Shown here piece after piece: positions 16,838-26,026 of a stretch of 64,000 bases of DNA. The stretch covers positions 1-64,000 of the forward strand of contig NZ_JACJVO010000016.1 of assembly GCF_014212055.1 (NCBI RefSeq), read 5' to 3'. Both the position numbers and the translations under genes were made by a program. Every line of letters begins with the position of its first letter. Positions within the stretch are counted from its first letter, which is position 1. The notes under the pieces are model-generated. The model was given only the letters and a program-made list of their open reading frames with translations. It searched no databases and was not told the DNA's origin. Source of the DNA: Cohnella zeiphila. GTDB taxonomy: Bacteria > Bacillota > Bacilli > Paenibacillales > Paenibacillaceae.

Positions 16838-19800
16838 TTACGGCAGCGGAACCGCGCCGGCGAGAGGGTGCATTCCCTCCAGGGTGTCCCACACCAGCAC
16901 TTTCAGCGTATAACCGTCAACCTCGCCCGGCAGTTGAAGCCCGGTCTGTAAATGGACCGTGCCGCCCGCCGCGACCGTCATCTTCCCGTCGGCGTAGCTC
17001 GCGAGAGAATGATCCGGCGCATACAGCGCCAGAATCAAGGTCGCTTCTTGCGGCTCCGCCTGCAGGTTCGCGATCTTCACGTCCGCGCGGACTTTCCCGG
17101 ACGCCTCCAGATGCAGGAGCGGACGGCCCGACGCATCCGTAAGGAGCGGCGATTCGATCTTCCACCTGCCCGGCTCGATCGATAGATCCGGAAGCAACGC
17201 CAGATCGACGTCGGTCGCATCCGCATACGGCAGGAACACGGTTTGCTCCGCGACGAGGCCGTCTGCCCCGGTCGCCTTCACCAAGTATTTGCCGGCCGGC
17301 AGGGCCGGAGACACCGCATAGGAGCCGTCATCTCCGGAAACCGCCGTGCCCAGAGGAGTATCTGAATCGGCGGCGGCGGAATAGACGTCGACTTCGGCTC
17401 CGGATACGCCGTTGCCCGCCGAGTCCTTCACCGTTCCGCCGACCGAATAAAGCTCCGGCTTGCTTGCGCTCCACACGCTCAGCTCCGATACGAAGGCGTA
17501 ATCGACGTTCGTTTTCGCATAGCGGATGTAGCGATAGGGCTGGGGATCCGTCACGTCCAGCCGCCAGGAATCCCCCTCGAACGGCGTGGCGTCGACTTTT
17601 CCCAGCACGGTATATTGACCTTCGGCAAAATCGGGGTCGTTGGAAGCCTGAATCTCGAACGTCTTTCTCTCCCCGTCGTAATTGCCGTTCGGTCTCGCGA
17701 CGACTTCCGCCGCACTGATCGAATAAGCGGCTTGCAGATCGATCGTCAACCACGGCTTGATGCTCTTGCCGTCCGGCCAGACGCCCGACTCCGCGCTCCA
17801 CCCGTTGCCGAAGCCGATGACGCCGTCGACGGCTTTATCCGGCCCGTATCCGACGAGGATCTTTCCCTCTTCGGAGCTGGTCGTCGGCTTGCCGAGCGCG
17901 ACATTGACCGGCACGTTCCGCGACTTGGCGAAGGCGGCCTCGGCCGCCTTTAAGTCCGACAGCCCCGCGTTCAGCTCTTCCTCCGTCGCCTCGGCTTGGT
18001 TATAGCGGCTTTGCGCTTCGCCCATCCGCCATTGCAAATATTCCTTCGCCCACTGCGGGTACTGACCGTTCCCGTCGCCGATGTCCGCTCCGTCCAGCAG
18101 CGCCTTCGCCTTCCCGAGTTCCACCTCCAGCAGCGGTCTTACGCTTGGCGGTTCTCCGTCTCCTCCGCCCGCTTGCGGAGCCCGGCTCAGCGTGACAGAA
18201 TTGTCCGCCTGGTACGTGCCCAAATACCCGGGCGCTTCGATTCTGCCGTCCGCCGTGTCCTTGCAATCGAACACGAGCTTGCCGTTGATATACAGGACCA
18301 GCCGGACGCCGTCATCGGCGTTCATCGCGCCGACTTGCACGAGATTGTCCTTGTCGAAGTCGAACATCGTATTCGGGATGGCGTCGCCGAACACGCTGGG
18401 CAGTCCGCCCACGTTCCCGTAGAATACGGTCCGGACTCCGTCGTTGAACCGCTGCAGCTCGATGCCCGTCGACTTGATGACCGTAATATAGCTGGCATTG
18501 CCCGGTCCGATCGGGTCTGTGCCGCCGTCTTGCACGCGGAAGACGATGCTCGGCCAGCCGCTGTCGCTCGTTTTCATATGGAACGTGGCCAGCTCGTCGT
18601 TGAATTTCTTCCCTTCGTACAAGGCGTAGCCGCCGTTAAATTGAATCCCGTTGTCCACGACCTTCTTCGAACCGCCGGCCGTCGTCCAATTGTCGACGTC
18701 GTTCAGCTCGTTCGCCAGATTATAGCCGTCCACCGAGACGCTCTCCGAGTCTCGCAGCACTTTCAGCTTCCAATCCTTATATTTCACGCCGCCTTCGAAA
18801 TCCGGATTGTTAGACCCTTCGTCCAGCCGAATCCGAAAGACGGCATCGGCCCTGTAATCTTGCGAATCCCCGCCGATTCGCCCGGCTCGGGTGCCCGGCG
18901 GCGTCGTAACCGTAACGTCCAGGTCGCCAAGGTCGACATCCGGCTTTGCCAACACGGTATAGATCCGGTTGCGATAGTCGATCTTCGGCGCACCGTCCGC
19001 CATTCCGTCGAAGGTTACCTTGTCGATGACCAGATTCGGCGTGTACGCTTCGGGCTTGACCTCCGAATGCCAGGTTACGCCGGTCTGCGGGCCGAAGCGG
19101 ATCACGTCTCCCGGCTCGACGTCGATATTGAGGTTGAAGGACGCCGAAGCTTGCGCCGCTACATGGCCCGACCAGACCGCAGCATCATTTCTCGTAATCG
19201 AGACATCTGTGCTGCCCGCCGTCTCCGAAGAAGCGACCGTTCCGTCGATCCGGACGCTGCCCCGCTCCGTTGCGGCGATCTCCCTGCCGTCATGGTCGAG
19301 TTCGGCGCCCGGAACGATATCCCAATAGGCCGGCTCCAGTCCGGCGTTCGCGATAATCGCGGGATCCTGGGAATCGTTGTTCGTCAAGGTGTTCCCGTCG
19401 TCGGCCACGACGTTGGCATAGAACGTCTGTCCGACCCGCGTCATGACATTGTTCGCGATGTTGTAGCCCGATGTCGCTTGATCCAGGTAAATGCCTGCGA
19501 CCGGGTAATTGGAAGCGAACTCGCTGCTGTCGATGTCGTGAATGTAGTTGCCGGCGATTTGGCTGTTCGGAGTTTTGCTTAACGTGTAGATGGCCGCGCC
19601 GTCGGCAAGCGCCTTCATGACGCCGTAAATGTTGTTGTCCTCGACGTTATTGTTCAGGAGAGAGGTGTCGTTGGCGGTCCAGCCCCACCCCATCGAGATG
19701 CCGCTGTAGTCGGTATTCGCCACCTCGTTATGAGCGATCGTCACGTTCTGCGAGAATCCGGAGATGATGCCTACTCCGCACGAGGTGAGCGAAATTCCGT

Positions 19801-21088
19801 TCAAGTAGTTGTTCTCTATGACGTTCCCCTTCGTGATGCGCGTCGGGTCCGTCGTATTGGCTCCGGGCTCGGAGAACAAGCCTTCGAAAATGCCGCTGCC
19901 GCCGATATCCGTAATTGCATTGCCGATCACGCGATTATCGCCGGAGCTGCCTCTGATATCGATGGCCGTCGCTCCCGTATGGCGAATGACATTCCGCTCC
20001 AGCGTGATGCGGTCCGCCGCTTCCAGCTGGATGGCGGCAGGCTGTCTTCTCGAGCCGTCGTACACGCCGTCCGCCAAGCCGGCCTGACCCGGCTTCACGT
20101 AGTTTTTGTCGATGGGATACTGGTACTTCGTGTACTCGAACGTTAGGCCGCTGACCGTGATGTTGTGCACGCGATTGCCCGGCGCCGATCCCTTGAAGTC
20201 CAGGAACGTCTCGAGAGCTCCGGTCCGCGCATCCATGCTCTCCGGCGTCTCGCCCGGCAGAGGAATGTAATAGACCGTCGCGCTCGCTTCGTCCAGCAGC
20301 CATTCTCCCGGTTCGTCCAGGTACAGAAGCGAGTTCTCGAAGCGGATGCTTTGGTTGGCCGCCCGGTCCGGATACGTGTCGCCGAACAGCTTCTTCCTCG
20401 CCTCCTCCATCATGAGAAGGGAAGCGGTGCCGTCCTGGACGCTGAAATCGTCGAGCCTGGAGTAGGAGCGAACCCAGTGCTGGTTGATCACGATCTCCAG
20501 CTGCGGGTCCAGCTTCCCTCCCCAAGCGTCCACGGCGGAGGCGTCCACATTGATCAATTGAGCGGCATCGTCCCAGCTTCTAATCTTGAAGGATTGCGAT
20601 CGGGCCCGGACGGCGCGCTTGCCGTTCACCCACAAATCGCGAAATTTCATCCCCGTCGCATCGGCCCGGTAGACGCCGTTCTGTTCCGTCCATCCTCCAA
20701 TCCGCTCGCCGCCGCTGATGACGGGCGTCTCTCCCGGATAATTGCGGTAAATGACGTCGTGCCCGTTCGTGCCCGAATCCGTCTCGTCGAAAGCTATCGT
20801 GTCGGTGACATCATAAGTGCCGCCGCGCAGATAGACGACAATGTCGCCGCTCATGTCGTCGTTCAAATTCCGCACGGCATCCCGGGCCTTCTGCAGCGTA
20901 CGATAAGGGTGGGCCAGCGAGCCATCGTTGCCGTCGTCCCCGGAAGGAGAGACGTAAAGGCTGACGATCCCTCCTTCCTCCGCATGAGCCGACGGACCGG
21001 CCGGCAGCGCGGCCAGGCTGGCCGCAGCCATGCATGCGATCGCCAGCTTCTTGAACCATGGCCCCTGCAAGATTGCGCGGTTATTCAC
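16838..21088 (-). CDS. Secreted multidomain beta-helix protein (GH141-like) with carbohydrate-binding modules
   Basis: A 1416-residue secreted protein. Approximate layout: signal peptide (1-36, cut near AHA-EE); right-handed beta-helix (40-620) opening SLYVSPSGDDG with HPYRTLQKARDAV, VVYLRGGTYD, YPGETPVISGG and ISMGWGW; beta-rich linkers with a laminin-G/concanavalin-like domain (about 770-960); a FIVAR-like helical segment (980-1060); an F5/8 type C domain (1065-1200); a carboxypeptidase-regulatory-like domain (1205-1290); and a C-terminal CARDB-like beta domain. The N-terminal motifs match GH141-type enzymes, which include fucosidases and xylanases; the substrate is not proven. It starts with GTG after GGGAGG and lies 15 bases behind the SLH gene. 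Confidence 0.85.
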   Translation of the reverse strand: MNNRAILQGPWFKKLAIACMAAASLAALPAGPSAHAEEGGIVSLYVSPSGDDGNDGSLAHPYRTLQKARDAVRNLNDDMSGDIVVYLRGGTYDVTDTIAFDETDSGTNGHDVIYRNYPGETPVISGGERIGGWTEQNGVYRADATGMKFRDLWVNGKRAVRARSQSFKIRSWDDAAQLINVDASAVDAWGGKLDPQLEIVINQHWVRSYSRLDDFSVQDGTASLLMMEEARKKLFGDTYPDRAANQSIRFENSLLYLDEPGEWLLDEASATVYYIPLPGETPESMDARTGALETFLDFKGSAPGNRVHNITVSGLTFEYTKYQYPIDKNYVKPGQAGLADGVYDGSRRQPAAIQLEAADRITLERNVIRHTGATAIDIRGSSGDNRVIGNAITDIGGSGIFEGLFSEPGANTTDPTRITKGNVIENNYLNGISLTSCGVGIISGFSQNVTIAHNEVANTDYSGISMGWGWTANDTSLLNNNVEDNNIYGVMKALADGAAIYTLSKTPNSQIAGNYIHDIDSSEFASNYPVAGIYLDQATSGYNIANNVMTRVGQTFYANVVADDGNTLTNNDSQDPAIIANAGLEPAYWDIVPGAELDHDGREIAATERGSVRIDGTVASSETAGSTDVSITRNDAAVWSGHVAAQASASFNLNIDVEPGDVIRFGPQTGVTWHSEVKPEAYTPNLVIDKVTFDGMADGAPKIDYRNRIYTVLAKPDVDLGDLDVTVTTPPGTRAGRIGGDSQDYRADAVFRIRLDEGSNNPDFEGGVKYKDWKLKVLRDSESVSVDGYNLANELNDVDNWTTAGGSKKVVDNGIQFNGGYALYEGKKFNDELATFHMKTSDSGWPSIVFRVQDGGTDPIGPGNASYITVIKSTGIELQRFNDGVRTVFYGNVGGLPSVFGDAIPNTMFDFDKDNLVQVGAMNADDGVRLVLYINGKLVFDCKDTADGRIEAPGYLGTYQADNSVTLSRAPQAGGGDGEPPSVRPLLEVELGKAKALLDGADIGDGNGQYPQWAKEYLQWRMGEAQSRYNQAEATEEELNAGLSDLKAAEAAFAKSRNVPVNVALGKPTTSSEEGKILVGYGPDKAVDGVIGFGNGWSAESGVWPDGKSIKPWLTIDLQAAYSISAAEVVARPNGNYDGERKTFEIQASNDPDFAEGQYTVLGKVDATPFEGDSWRLDVTDPQPYRYIRYAKTNVDYAFVSELSVWSASKPELYSVGGTVKDSAGNGVSGAEVDVYSAAADSDTPLGTAVSGDDGSYAVSPALPAGKYLVKATGADGLVAEQTVFLPYADATDVDLALLPDLSIEPGRWKIESPLLTDASGRPLLHLEASGKVRADVKIANLQAEPQEATLILALYAPDHSLASYADGKMTVAAGGTVHLQTGLQLPGEVDGYTLKVLVWDTLEGMHPLAGAVPLP

Positions 21089-21103
21089 GAGATCGACCTC
21101 CCG

Positions 21104-22765
21104 TTATAAATTGTAGACTCTGTAAAGGAACACGGCCGCTTCCGCCCTCGTCGCCGGCCCGGTCGGATTCAATCGTCCTGCGGCGCCTTCGATCAGCCCC
21201 TTCTGTACCAAGGCAGCGACAGCGTCCGCCGCATAGCCGGCGACATCCGCCCGATCGCGGAACGGCTCCAAAGTCGACGCCGGTTCCGCGGACGGCAAGT
21301 CCCTGAACTTCGTCAGCGCTCGCGCCGTCAGCGTCATCATGTCCTGTCGGGTGATCGATTCCTTCGGATGGAACCGGCTATCGCCGATCCCTTGCGCGAT
21401 TCCGAGCGCTTTGGCGACACCGACGGCTTCGTAAGCGTAGTCCCCCGGCCGCAAATCGGCGAAATTCCCCGTAACCTCGGCGGTAAGGCCTAGCGTGCGA
21501 ACAAGCATGGCGATAAAGTCTTCTCTTGTAATTCGCGTATCGGGCGAGAAAACCGTATCGGATGTTCCGTTAACGACGCCTTTCGCGGCCAGCACCTCAA
21601 TCGGATGCCGTGCCCATTCGGCATGCGTCAAGTCCGCGAACGTTTTGCTCGCATACGCAACGGCGTACCGGCTGAGATGAGAAGTCTCGAAGACGACTTC
21701 TCCAGTCCGATCGTCGTATCGCCCGCTCGTGACCGGGACGGCCGCTCCCGATTCGTCGAGATACAGCACGACGATCTGTTCGGAATGAGCCAGTTCCTCT
21801 CCGGCCGGCCGGTAAGGAATCGAGACCGTGACGGGAGCGCCGGGATGACTCCATGCGCGGGCGTTCCCGTTCACGGCGACGACGATCTCGACGACGGGCC
21901 TGTCCCCGATCTGTTCCCGCAAGGAAGAGGGCAGATCGCTCCGTTCGACGGGGCGGATGATCAGATCGACGGTATCTCCGGGCCGGACCTCTTCGGACGA
22001 TAGCATGTCGGCGGGCACCGTGAAGCTGCCGGCGCCGGTCTCGAACCGGTACCGGGTGTTGGGAGACGCCGAGGAGATCGCCGCTGCCGGCACTCTTTGC
22101 ACATAAGCATGCGCGCCCTCCAGCGGCTTCACCTGAATCGTGACGGTTCGGACGCCGCTGCGGTCCGGAACCGCCTGATTTCTTGCGGCCTCCAGATCTT
22201 CCGCGCGAATGTCAAGCACGGCTTGCCCGGAAGCGCCATCCAGACGGGGCTGCCCGATCAGGATTCCTTCGCCGCCCGCTTCCACCCGGCTGCCGCCGCC
22301 GACAACGACGGGCGCCGTCCCGGTATCGCCTCCGCCGTTACTCGGCGGCGGCGGGTCTTGCGGCTTCGTATACGTAAATTCCGTCTGGACGGGCGCGGGT
22401 ACGCCCGTTCCTCCAACCTGGACCCGGTAAGTGCCTTCGGCGTCGGCGTCCAGCTCATAAATGAACTGATAGGCGCCGCCCGATCCGCTTATCGCTTGGT
22501 CGAGATAGACGACGCTGCCGGCGGCGTCCAGCACCTTCACCGTAACCGCGCCTCCTTCGCCGGACGACAGCGTTCCGTACAGACGGACCTGCCGGGTCGC
22601 CGGATCCGCCGACGCTTGGACCGTAACGCCCGACTCGGCCTGCGGCGCGCTCGCGTCCTCCCCGGCCGCAGCCGCCCCCGGCGCGAAGGACGGAAGACTC
22701 CAGGCTCCGAACGCGAGGGCGGCGAAGAGGATGCCGACGGCCGCTCGATGGCTTGTTCGCTTCAT
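21104..22765 (-). CDS. S-layer-homology (SLH) domain cell-surface protein
   Basis: About 553 residues. A signal peptide (1-35) is followed by a beta-sandwich (about 45-140, residues of an invasin- or Ig-like type), a proline/glycine linker (DPPPPSNGGGDTG), a beta-rich middle with strands such as VTIQVKPLEG and VVEIVVAVNG, and three SLH modules in the last 175 residues (FADLTHAEW, FADLRPGDY, FRDRADVAGY; each with GxxF-like SP or HP motifs). SLH modules bind pyruvylated secondary wall polymer. It is probably co-transcribed with the permeases above and the beta-helix genes below and may display a binding surface for the same glycan. ATG 22765 is preferred over GTG 22777 from ribosome-site spacing. 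Confidence 0.88.
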   Translation of the reverse strand: MKRTSHRAAVGILFAALAFGAWSLPSFAPGAAAAGEDASAPQAESGVTVQASADPATRQVRLYGTLSSGEGGAVTVKVLDAAGSVVYLDQAISGSGGAYQFIYELDADAEGTYRVQVGGTGVPAPVQTEFTYTKPQDPPPPSNGGGDTGTAPVVVGGGSRVEAGGEGILIGQPRLDGASGQAVLDIRAEDLEAARNQAVPDRSGVRTVTIQVKPLEGAHAYVQRVPAAAISSASPNTRYRFETGAGSFTVPADMLSSEEVRPGDTVDLIIRPVERSDLPSSLREQIGDRPVVEIVVAVNGNARAWSHPGAPVTVSIPYRPAGEELAHSEQIVVLYLDESGAAVPVTSGRYDDRTGEVVFETSHLSRYAVAYASKTFADLTHAEWARHPIEVLAAKGVVNGTSDTVFSPDTRITREDFIAMLVRTLGLTAEVTGNFADLRPGDYAYEAVGVAKALGIAQGIGDSRFHPKESITRQDMMTLTARALTKFRDLPSAEPASTLEPFRDRADVAGYAADAVAALVQKGLIEGAAGRLNPTGPATRAEAAVFLYRVYNL

Positions 22766-22780
22766 CTCACAAGTCACTCC

Positions 22781-23608
22781 TTATTTCAAGATCGCCCCTG
22801 CCGTCAAAGCATGCTCGATCTTCTCGCTGCCGAGTAGGTAAACGATGATGGTCGGGAGACTGGTCATGATCATCGCGGCTCCGATCAGGCCCCAATCGGT
22901 CACTCCGATCTGCAGGAAGAAGTTCGCCAGCCCGACGGTCAGCGGCCGGTAAGACTCTTTGGTCACCAAGATGTAGCTTAAAGGGAACTCGTTCCACACG
23001 TTCATGAAGACGAGCACGCACTGCGTCGCAAGAGCGGGTTTGACGATCGGAAGAATGATCCGGAAGTAGCTCTGATAGACGTTGCAGCCGTCGATGCACG
23101 CCGCCTCCTCCAGCTCCCGCGGCAAGCTTCGGAAGAACGCGTACAGCATGAGCACGCAAGCCGACAACCCGAACGAGAACATCGGGATGATCAGTCCCGG
23201 ATAGGTGTTCTGAAGCTTCAAACTCATCGTCATCATAAACAGCGGGATCATGACGACCTGGACGGGAATGACGAGCCCGAGCGAGATGTAGCTTAACGCC
23301 GCCCCGGCGAATCGCCAGTTCATGCGCGCCAGGCAGTAGGCCAGCATGCTTCCGCACAGAATGACCAGCAATAACGTGCCCGCCGTGTAGATCAGGCTGT
23401 TCTTGAAGTAGACGAAAAAATGATAAGATTTCAGAGTATTCTCATAATTTTCGAAAAACCAGTTCCGCGGCAAGCCGAATGCGTTGTCGTACACTTCCTC
23501 CTTGCTCTTGAACGACAGATTCAGCATCCAGTACAGCGGAAAAATGAAAGTCAGGCCGGTTGCAATCAGAAACAGTTGAATCGTCCTTCGGTAAATCTTC
23601 CTGCGCAT
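22781..23608 (-). CDS. Carbohydrate ABC transporter permease (MalG-type)
   Basis: A 275-residue inner-membrane permease with six predicted spans. The EAA loop reads EEAACIDGCNVYQSYFRIILP, split here as EEAACIDGC and FRIILPIVKPAL, where the ATPase contacts the permease. The N-terminal YWMLNLSFKSKEEV is typical of the MalG/CUT1 subfamily. It pairs with the permease at 23633-24517 and the lipoprotein at 24529-25902. No ATP-binding gene is in the window, as usual for Firmicute CUT1 systems that share an MsmX-like ATPase. Confidence 0.93.
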   Translation of the reverse strand: MRRKIYRRTIQLFLIATGLTFIFPLYWMLNLSFKSKEEVYDNAFGLPRNWFFENYENTLKSYHFFVYFKNSLIYTAGTLLLVILCGSMLAYCLARMNWRFAGAALSYISLGLVIPVQVVMIPLFMMTMSLKLQNTYPGLIIPMFSFGLSACVLMLYAFFRSLPRELEEAACIDGCNVYQSYFRIILPIVKPALATQCVLVFMNVWNEFPLSYILVTKESYRPLTVGLANFFLQIGVTDWGLIGAAMIMTSLPTIIVYLLGSEKIEHALTAGAILK

Positions 23609-23632
23609 GCGAACACCTTCCTGCGAAAATCG

Positions 23633-24517
23633 TCAGAACTCCAGCCTCTCTCTGGCGACGAATCGATTGAGCAGCAGCGTAACGACCAGGCACCCGATCA
23701 CGAACAGAACGGCTACCGCGCTTCCCGCGCCGAAATCGGAGGACATGAAAGCTCTGTAATACAATTCGTATACGATCGTTCTCGACCAATACCCCGGACC
23801 GCCGCGCGTCATCACCTCGACATGGGCGAACATTCCCATCGAGCCGAGAATGGAGATAACCAAGACGAATTTGATGACGTCCTGCATGAGCGGGATCGTA
23901 ATTCGGATGGCGCTCTTGACCGGACCGGCCCCGTCGATCAGCGCCGCTTCGTAATAGGTCTGGGGAATCGATTTGAGCCCGGTATAGAACAACAGCGTGT
24001 TCAGGCCGATATACTGCCATAGGAAGGCGACCGCGATGCTGTAGATGACCGTGCCTCGGTCGGTCAGCCATTCTCTTCCCCAATCTTCAAGCCCGATCGC
24101 CTTGAACACGCTGTTCAGCAGCCCCCACTCCGGCTCATAGATCGCCAGCCACATCTGGGCGATAACGGTGACGGACAGGATCGCCGGGAACATTCCGAAC
24201 GCCTTGAACAGCCTGCGCGTTCCCTGGCCTTGGGAGCCCAGCAGCAAAGCCAGCGCCAGCGACAAGGGCAGCGCCAACACGGTGGACATCAGCACCACGA
24301 TGAGCGTGTTCAGACCCGACTTCCCGAACGACTTGGACGACAAGACTTCATAATAATTGGCCAGCCCGACGAAGCCGTCGCTCCGGAAGCCGTTATGCTT
24401 CTGAAAGCTGATCACGACCTCCGGAATCAACGGATAGATGACAAACACCGTGAACGCGATCAGCGCCGGGAACGCAAAGACGGCAATGGAAATTTTCGTG
24501 CTGAAAAATCGAACCAT
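23633..24517 (-). CDS. Carbohydrate ABC transporter permease (MalF/UgpA-type)
   Basis: A 294-residue membrane permease of the CUT1 group. It has a first span near residues 9-30 (AVFAFPALIAFTVF), the PEVVISFQKHNGF loop, and an EAA motif YYEAALIDGAGPV. Spacing is tight: 11 bases after the binding protein and 24 before the partner permease, so the three genes form one transcript. Specificity is set mainly by the binding protein and cannot be read from this chain. Confidence 0.93.
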   Translation of the reverse strand: MVRFFSTKISIAVFAFPALIAFTVFVIYPLIPEVVISFQKHNGFRSDGFVGLANYYEVLSSKSFGKSGLNTLIVVLMSTVLALPLSLALALLLGSQGQGTRRLFKAFGMFPAILSVTVIAQMWLAIYEPEWGLLNSVFKAIGLEDWGREWLTDRGTVIYSIAVAFLWQYIGLNTLLFYTGLKSIPQTYYEAALIDGAGPVKSAIRITIPLMQDVIKFVLVISILGSMGMFAHVEVMTRGGPGYWSRTIVYELYYRAFMSSDFGAGSAVAVLFVIGCLVVTLLLNRFVARERLEF

Positions 24518-24528
24518 CGGACTTCCCC

Positions 24529-25902
24529 TTAGTTAAAAAAAGTGTTGCTATGCCAGGTCTCGTTGAAATCTTGAATGAACTCGTCCGCCGAATAGTCGCC
24601 CGTCATCAGTAGCGATCCGGCGTTGTTGTATTCCGCTGCCGTCTTGGGGTCCATATTGAAGAACAAGGTCGGGATTTTGAGCGCGGTTTTGTTGTAGTCG
24701 TCGAGGTTCTTCTGCTGCAGCGGCGCGGCCGGCGCCGATTCCGGCACTTTGAAGTTGACCTTCGCGCCGGTGCTGTTGAAGTACAGCGCGTCCTGCTTGT
24801 TCAGGAATTCGGCCAGCTTCACCGCTTCTTCGAGATGCTCGCTCTTCGCGCTTACCGCATAGCCGGCCAGCGGAGTTCCCCAATATTGCACGACGCCCGC
24901 CGGATCGAACTTGTCGCTCGCTTTCGGCCAGAGGAAATAATCCAGGTCCGGCACGTTCTTCTCCAGATCCGGCAATTCCCACGACATCATCATGTACATG
25001 GCCGCTTTGTTCTGGGTGAACAGTTCCTTGGCCGGGCCGTAATCGAGGTTGGCGGCGCCTTTGCCGAAAGCGCCCGCTTTCGCAAGCGTCGCCACGCGGT
25101 CCAGCGCGTTCTTGACGACCGGATTGGCGAAGTCCGTCTTGTTCGCGACCAAGTCCTGCATGACGGCCGGATCTTCAACTTGAATCATGCTTTGGATCAG
25201 GAAGAAGGCGGGGGACCATCCCCCTTTGCCCGGCGTCGAAATCGGCTGAATGCCCGCTGCGGCCAGTTTCTTGCACGCGTCCACCAGTTCGTCGAACGTC
25301 GTCGGGACGGCGATGTTGTTCTTGGCGAAAATATCCTTGTGGTAGAAAATGCGAGGGTTGAAGTACGTATCCGCGCCGCTGGTGAGCGCATAGATGCCTC
25401 CCCTGTATTCCAGCGCTTCCTTCACGTTGAAGTTGTCGATATAGCCGTCTTTCGTAATGTACGGCTTCAAATCCAGCTGGTTGTTGGCATTGATAATCGC
25501 AGGCGCATAATCCGAACCGCTCCAGAATACGTCTGGCAAATCTCCCGAAGCGTTGTAAATTTTCATCTTCGCGGCCACGTCCGCCGTCTCTTCGAATTCG
25601 ACTTCAATGTTCGGCAGATCTTTGGCCAAGTTCGGCTTGATGTAATCGTTCATGATGGCTTGCCGGCTCTCGTCCGAGCTGATCGTAATCAGCTTCAGCT
25701 TGACCTTCTCCGCGCTTTGCTCCGTTCCCTTGGCCGGTTCCGTCTGCGTCTGCTCCGCCTGCCCCGTCGGGCTTGACGAAGATTCGCCTGGCTTGGCGCC
25801 GTCGTTTCCGGAAGCATTGTTGCCGTCGTTCCCGCAAGCGCTCAGCCACAGCGCCGAGAAGACGGCCCCGGCCAACAGTCCCCGCTTTGCGTATTTCCGC
25901 AT
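24529..25902 (-). CDS. Extracellular sugar-binding lipoprotein
   Basis: A 457-residue solute-binding protein of the CUT1 type (family 1). The lipobox LSAC near residue 23 follows a short basic signal (MRKYAKRG), and a low-complexity Asn/Gly/Ser/Gln/Thr linker separates the lipid anchor from the two-lobe fold. The region DVFWSGSDYAPAI and the late LAGYAVSAKSEHLEEAVKL are typical. The frame is open to 25959, but GGGGAGG before ATG 25902 fixes the start. It heads the second transport operon and is preceded by the CTTATG repeats at 25943-26012, so it is the likely target of the neighbouring regulator. Confidence 0.92.
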   Translation of the reverse strand: MRKYAKRGLLAGAVFSALWLSACGNDGNNASGNDGAKPGESSSSPTGQAEQTQTEPAKGTEQSAEKVKLKLITISSDESRQAIMNDYIKPNLAKDLPNIEVEFEETADVAAKMKIYNASGDLPDVFWSGSDYAPAIINANNQLDLKPYITKDGYIDNFNVKEALEYRGGIYALTSGADTYFNPRIFYHKDIFAKNNIAVPTTFDELVDACKKLAAAGIQPISTPGKGGWSPAFFLIQSMIQVEDPAVMQDLVANKTDFANPVVKNALDRVATLAKAGAFGKGAANLDYGPAKELFTQNKAAMYMMMSWELPDLEKNVPDLDYFLWPKASDKFDPAGVVQYWGTPLAGYAVSAKSEHLEEAVKLAEFLNKQDALYFNSTGAKVNFKVPESAPAAPLQQKNLDDYNKTALKIPTLFFNMDPKTAAEYNNAGSLLMTGDYSADEFIQDFNETWHSNTFFN

Positions 25903-25942
25903 CTTGTATCCTCCCCTTCGAATTGCCCTTCGCGTAAGGACC

Positions 25943-26012
25943 CTTATGTGAATTCTCATCCATCATAAGTTCATTGGGCGGACATAAGAAGGGAATATTA
26001 TCCTGTCATAAG
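25943..26012 (-). promoter_or_regulatory. Candidate activator site: repeated CTTATG motifs
   Basis: In the 124-bp gap between the response regulator and the binding-protein gene, CTTATG occurs on the minus strand at 26007-26012, 25983-25988 and 25964-25969, and once in reverse at 25943-25948. Spacings are 24, 19 and 21 bases, close to two helical turns. AraC-type regulators commonly bind such direct repeats. That the adjacent YesN-like regulator binds here is inference. Confidence 0.5.
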
Positions 26013-26026
26013 GAATTTTCTCTTTT

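Noticed and set aside
17996..19582. 528-codon plus-strand frame inside the 1416-residue beta-helix gene
   Set aside because: Antisense shadow; the minus-strand frame has signal peptide, beta-helix motifs and modules.
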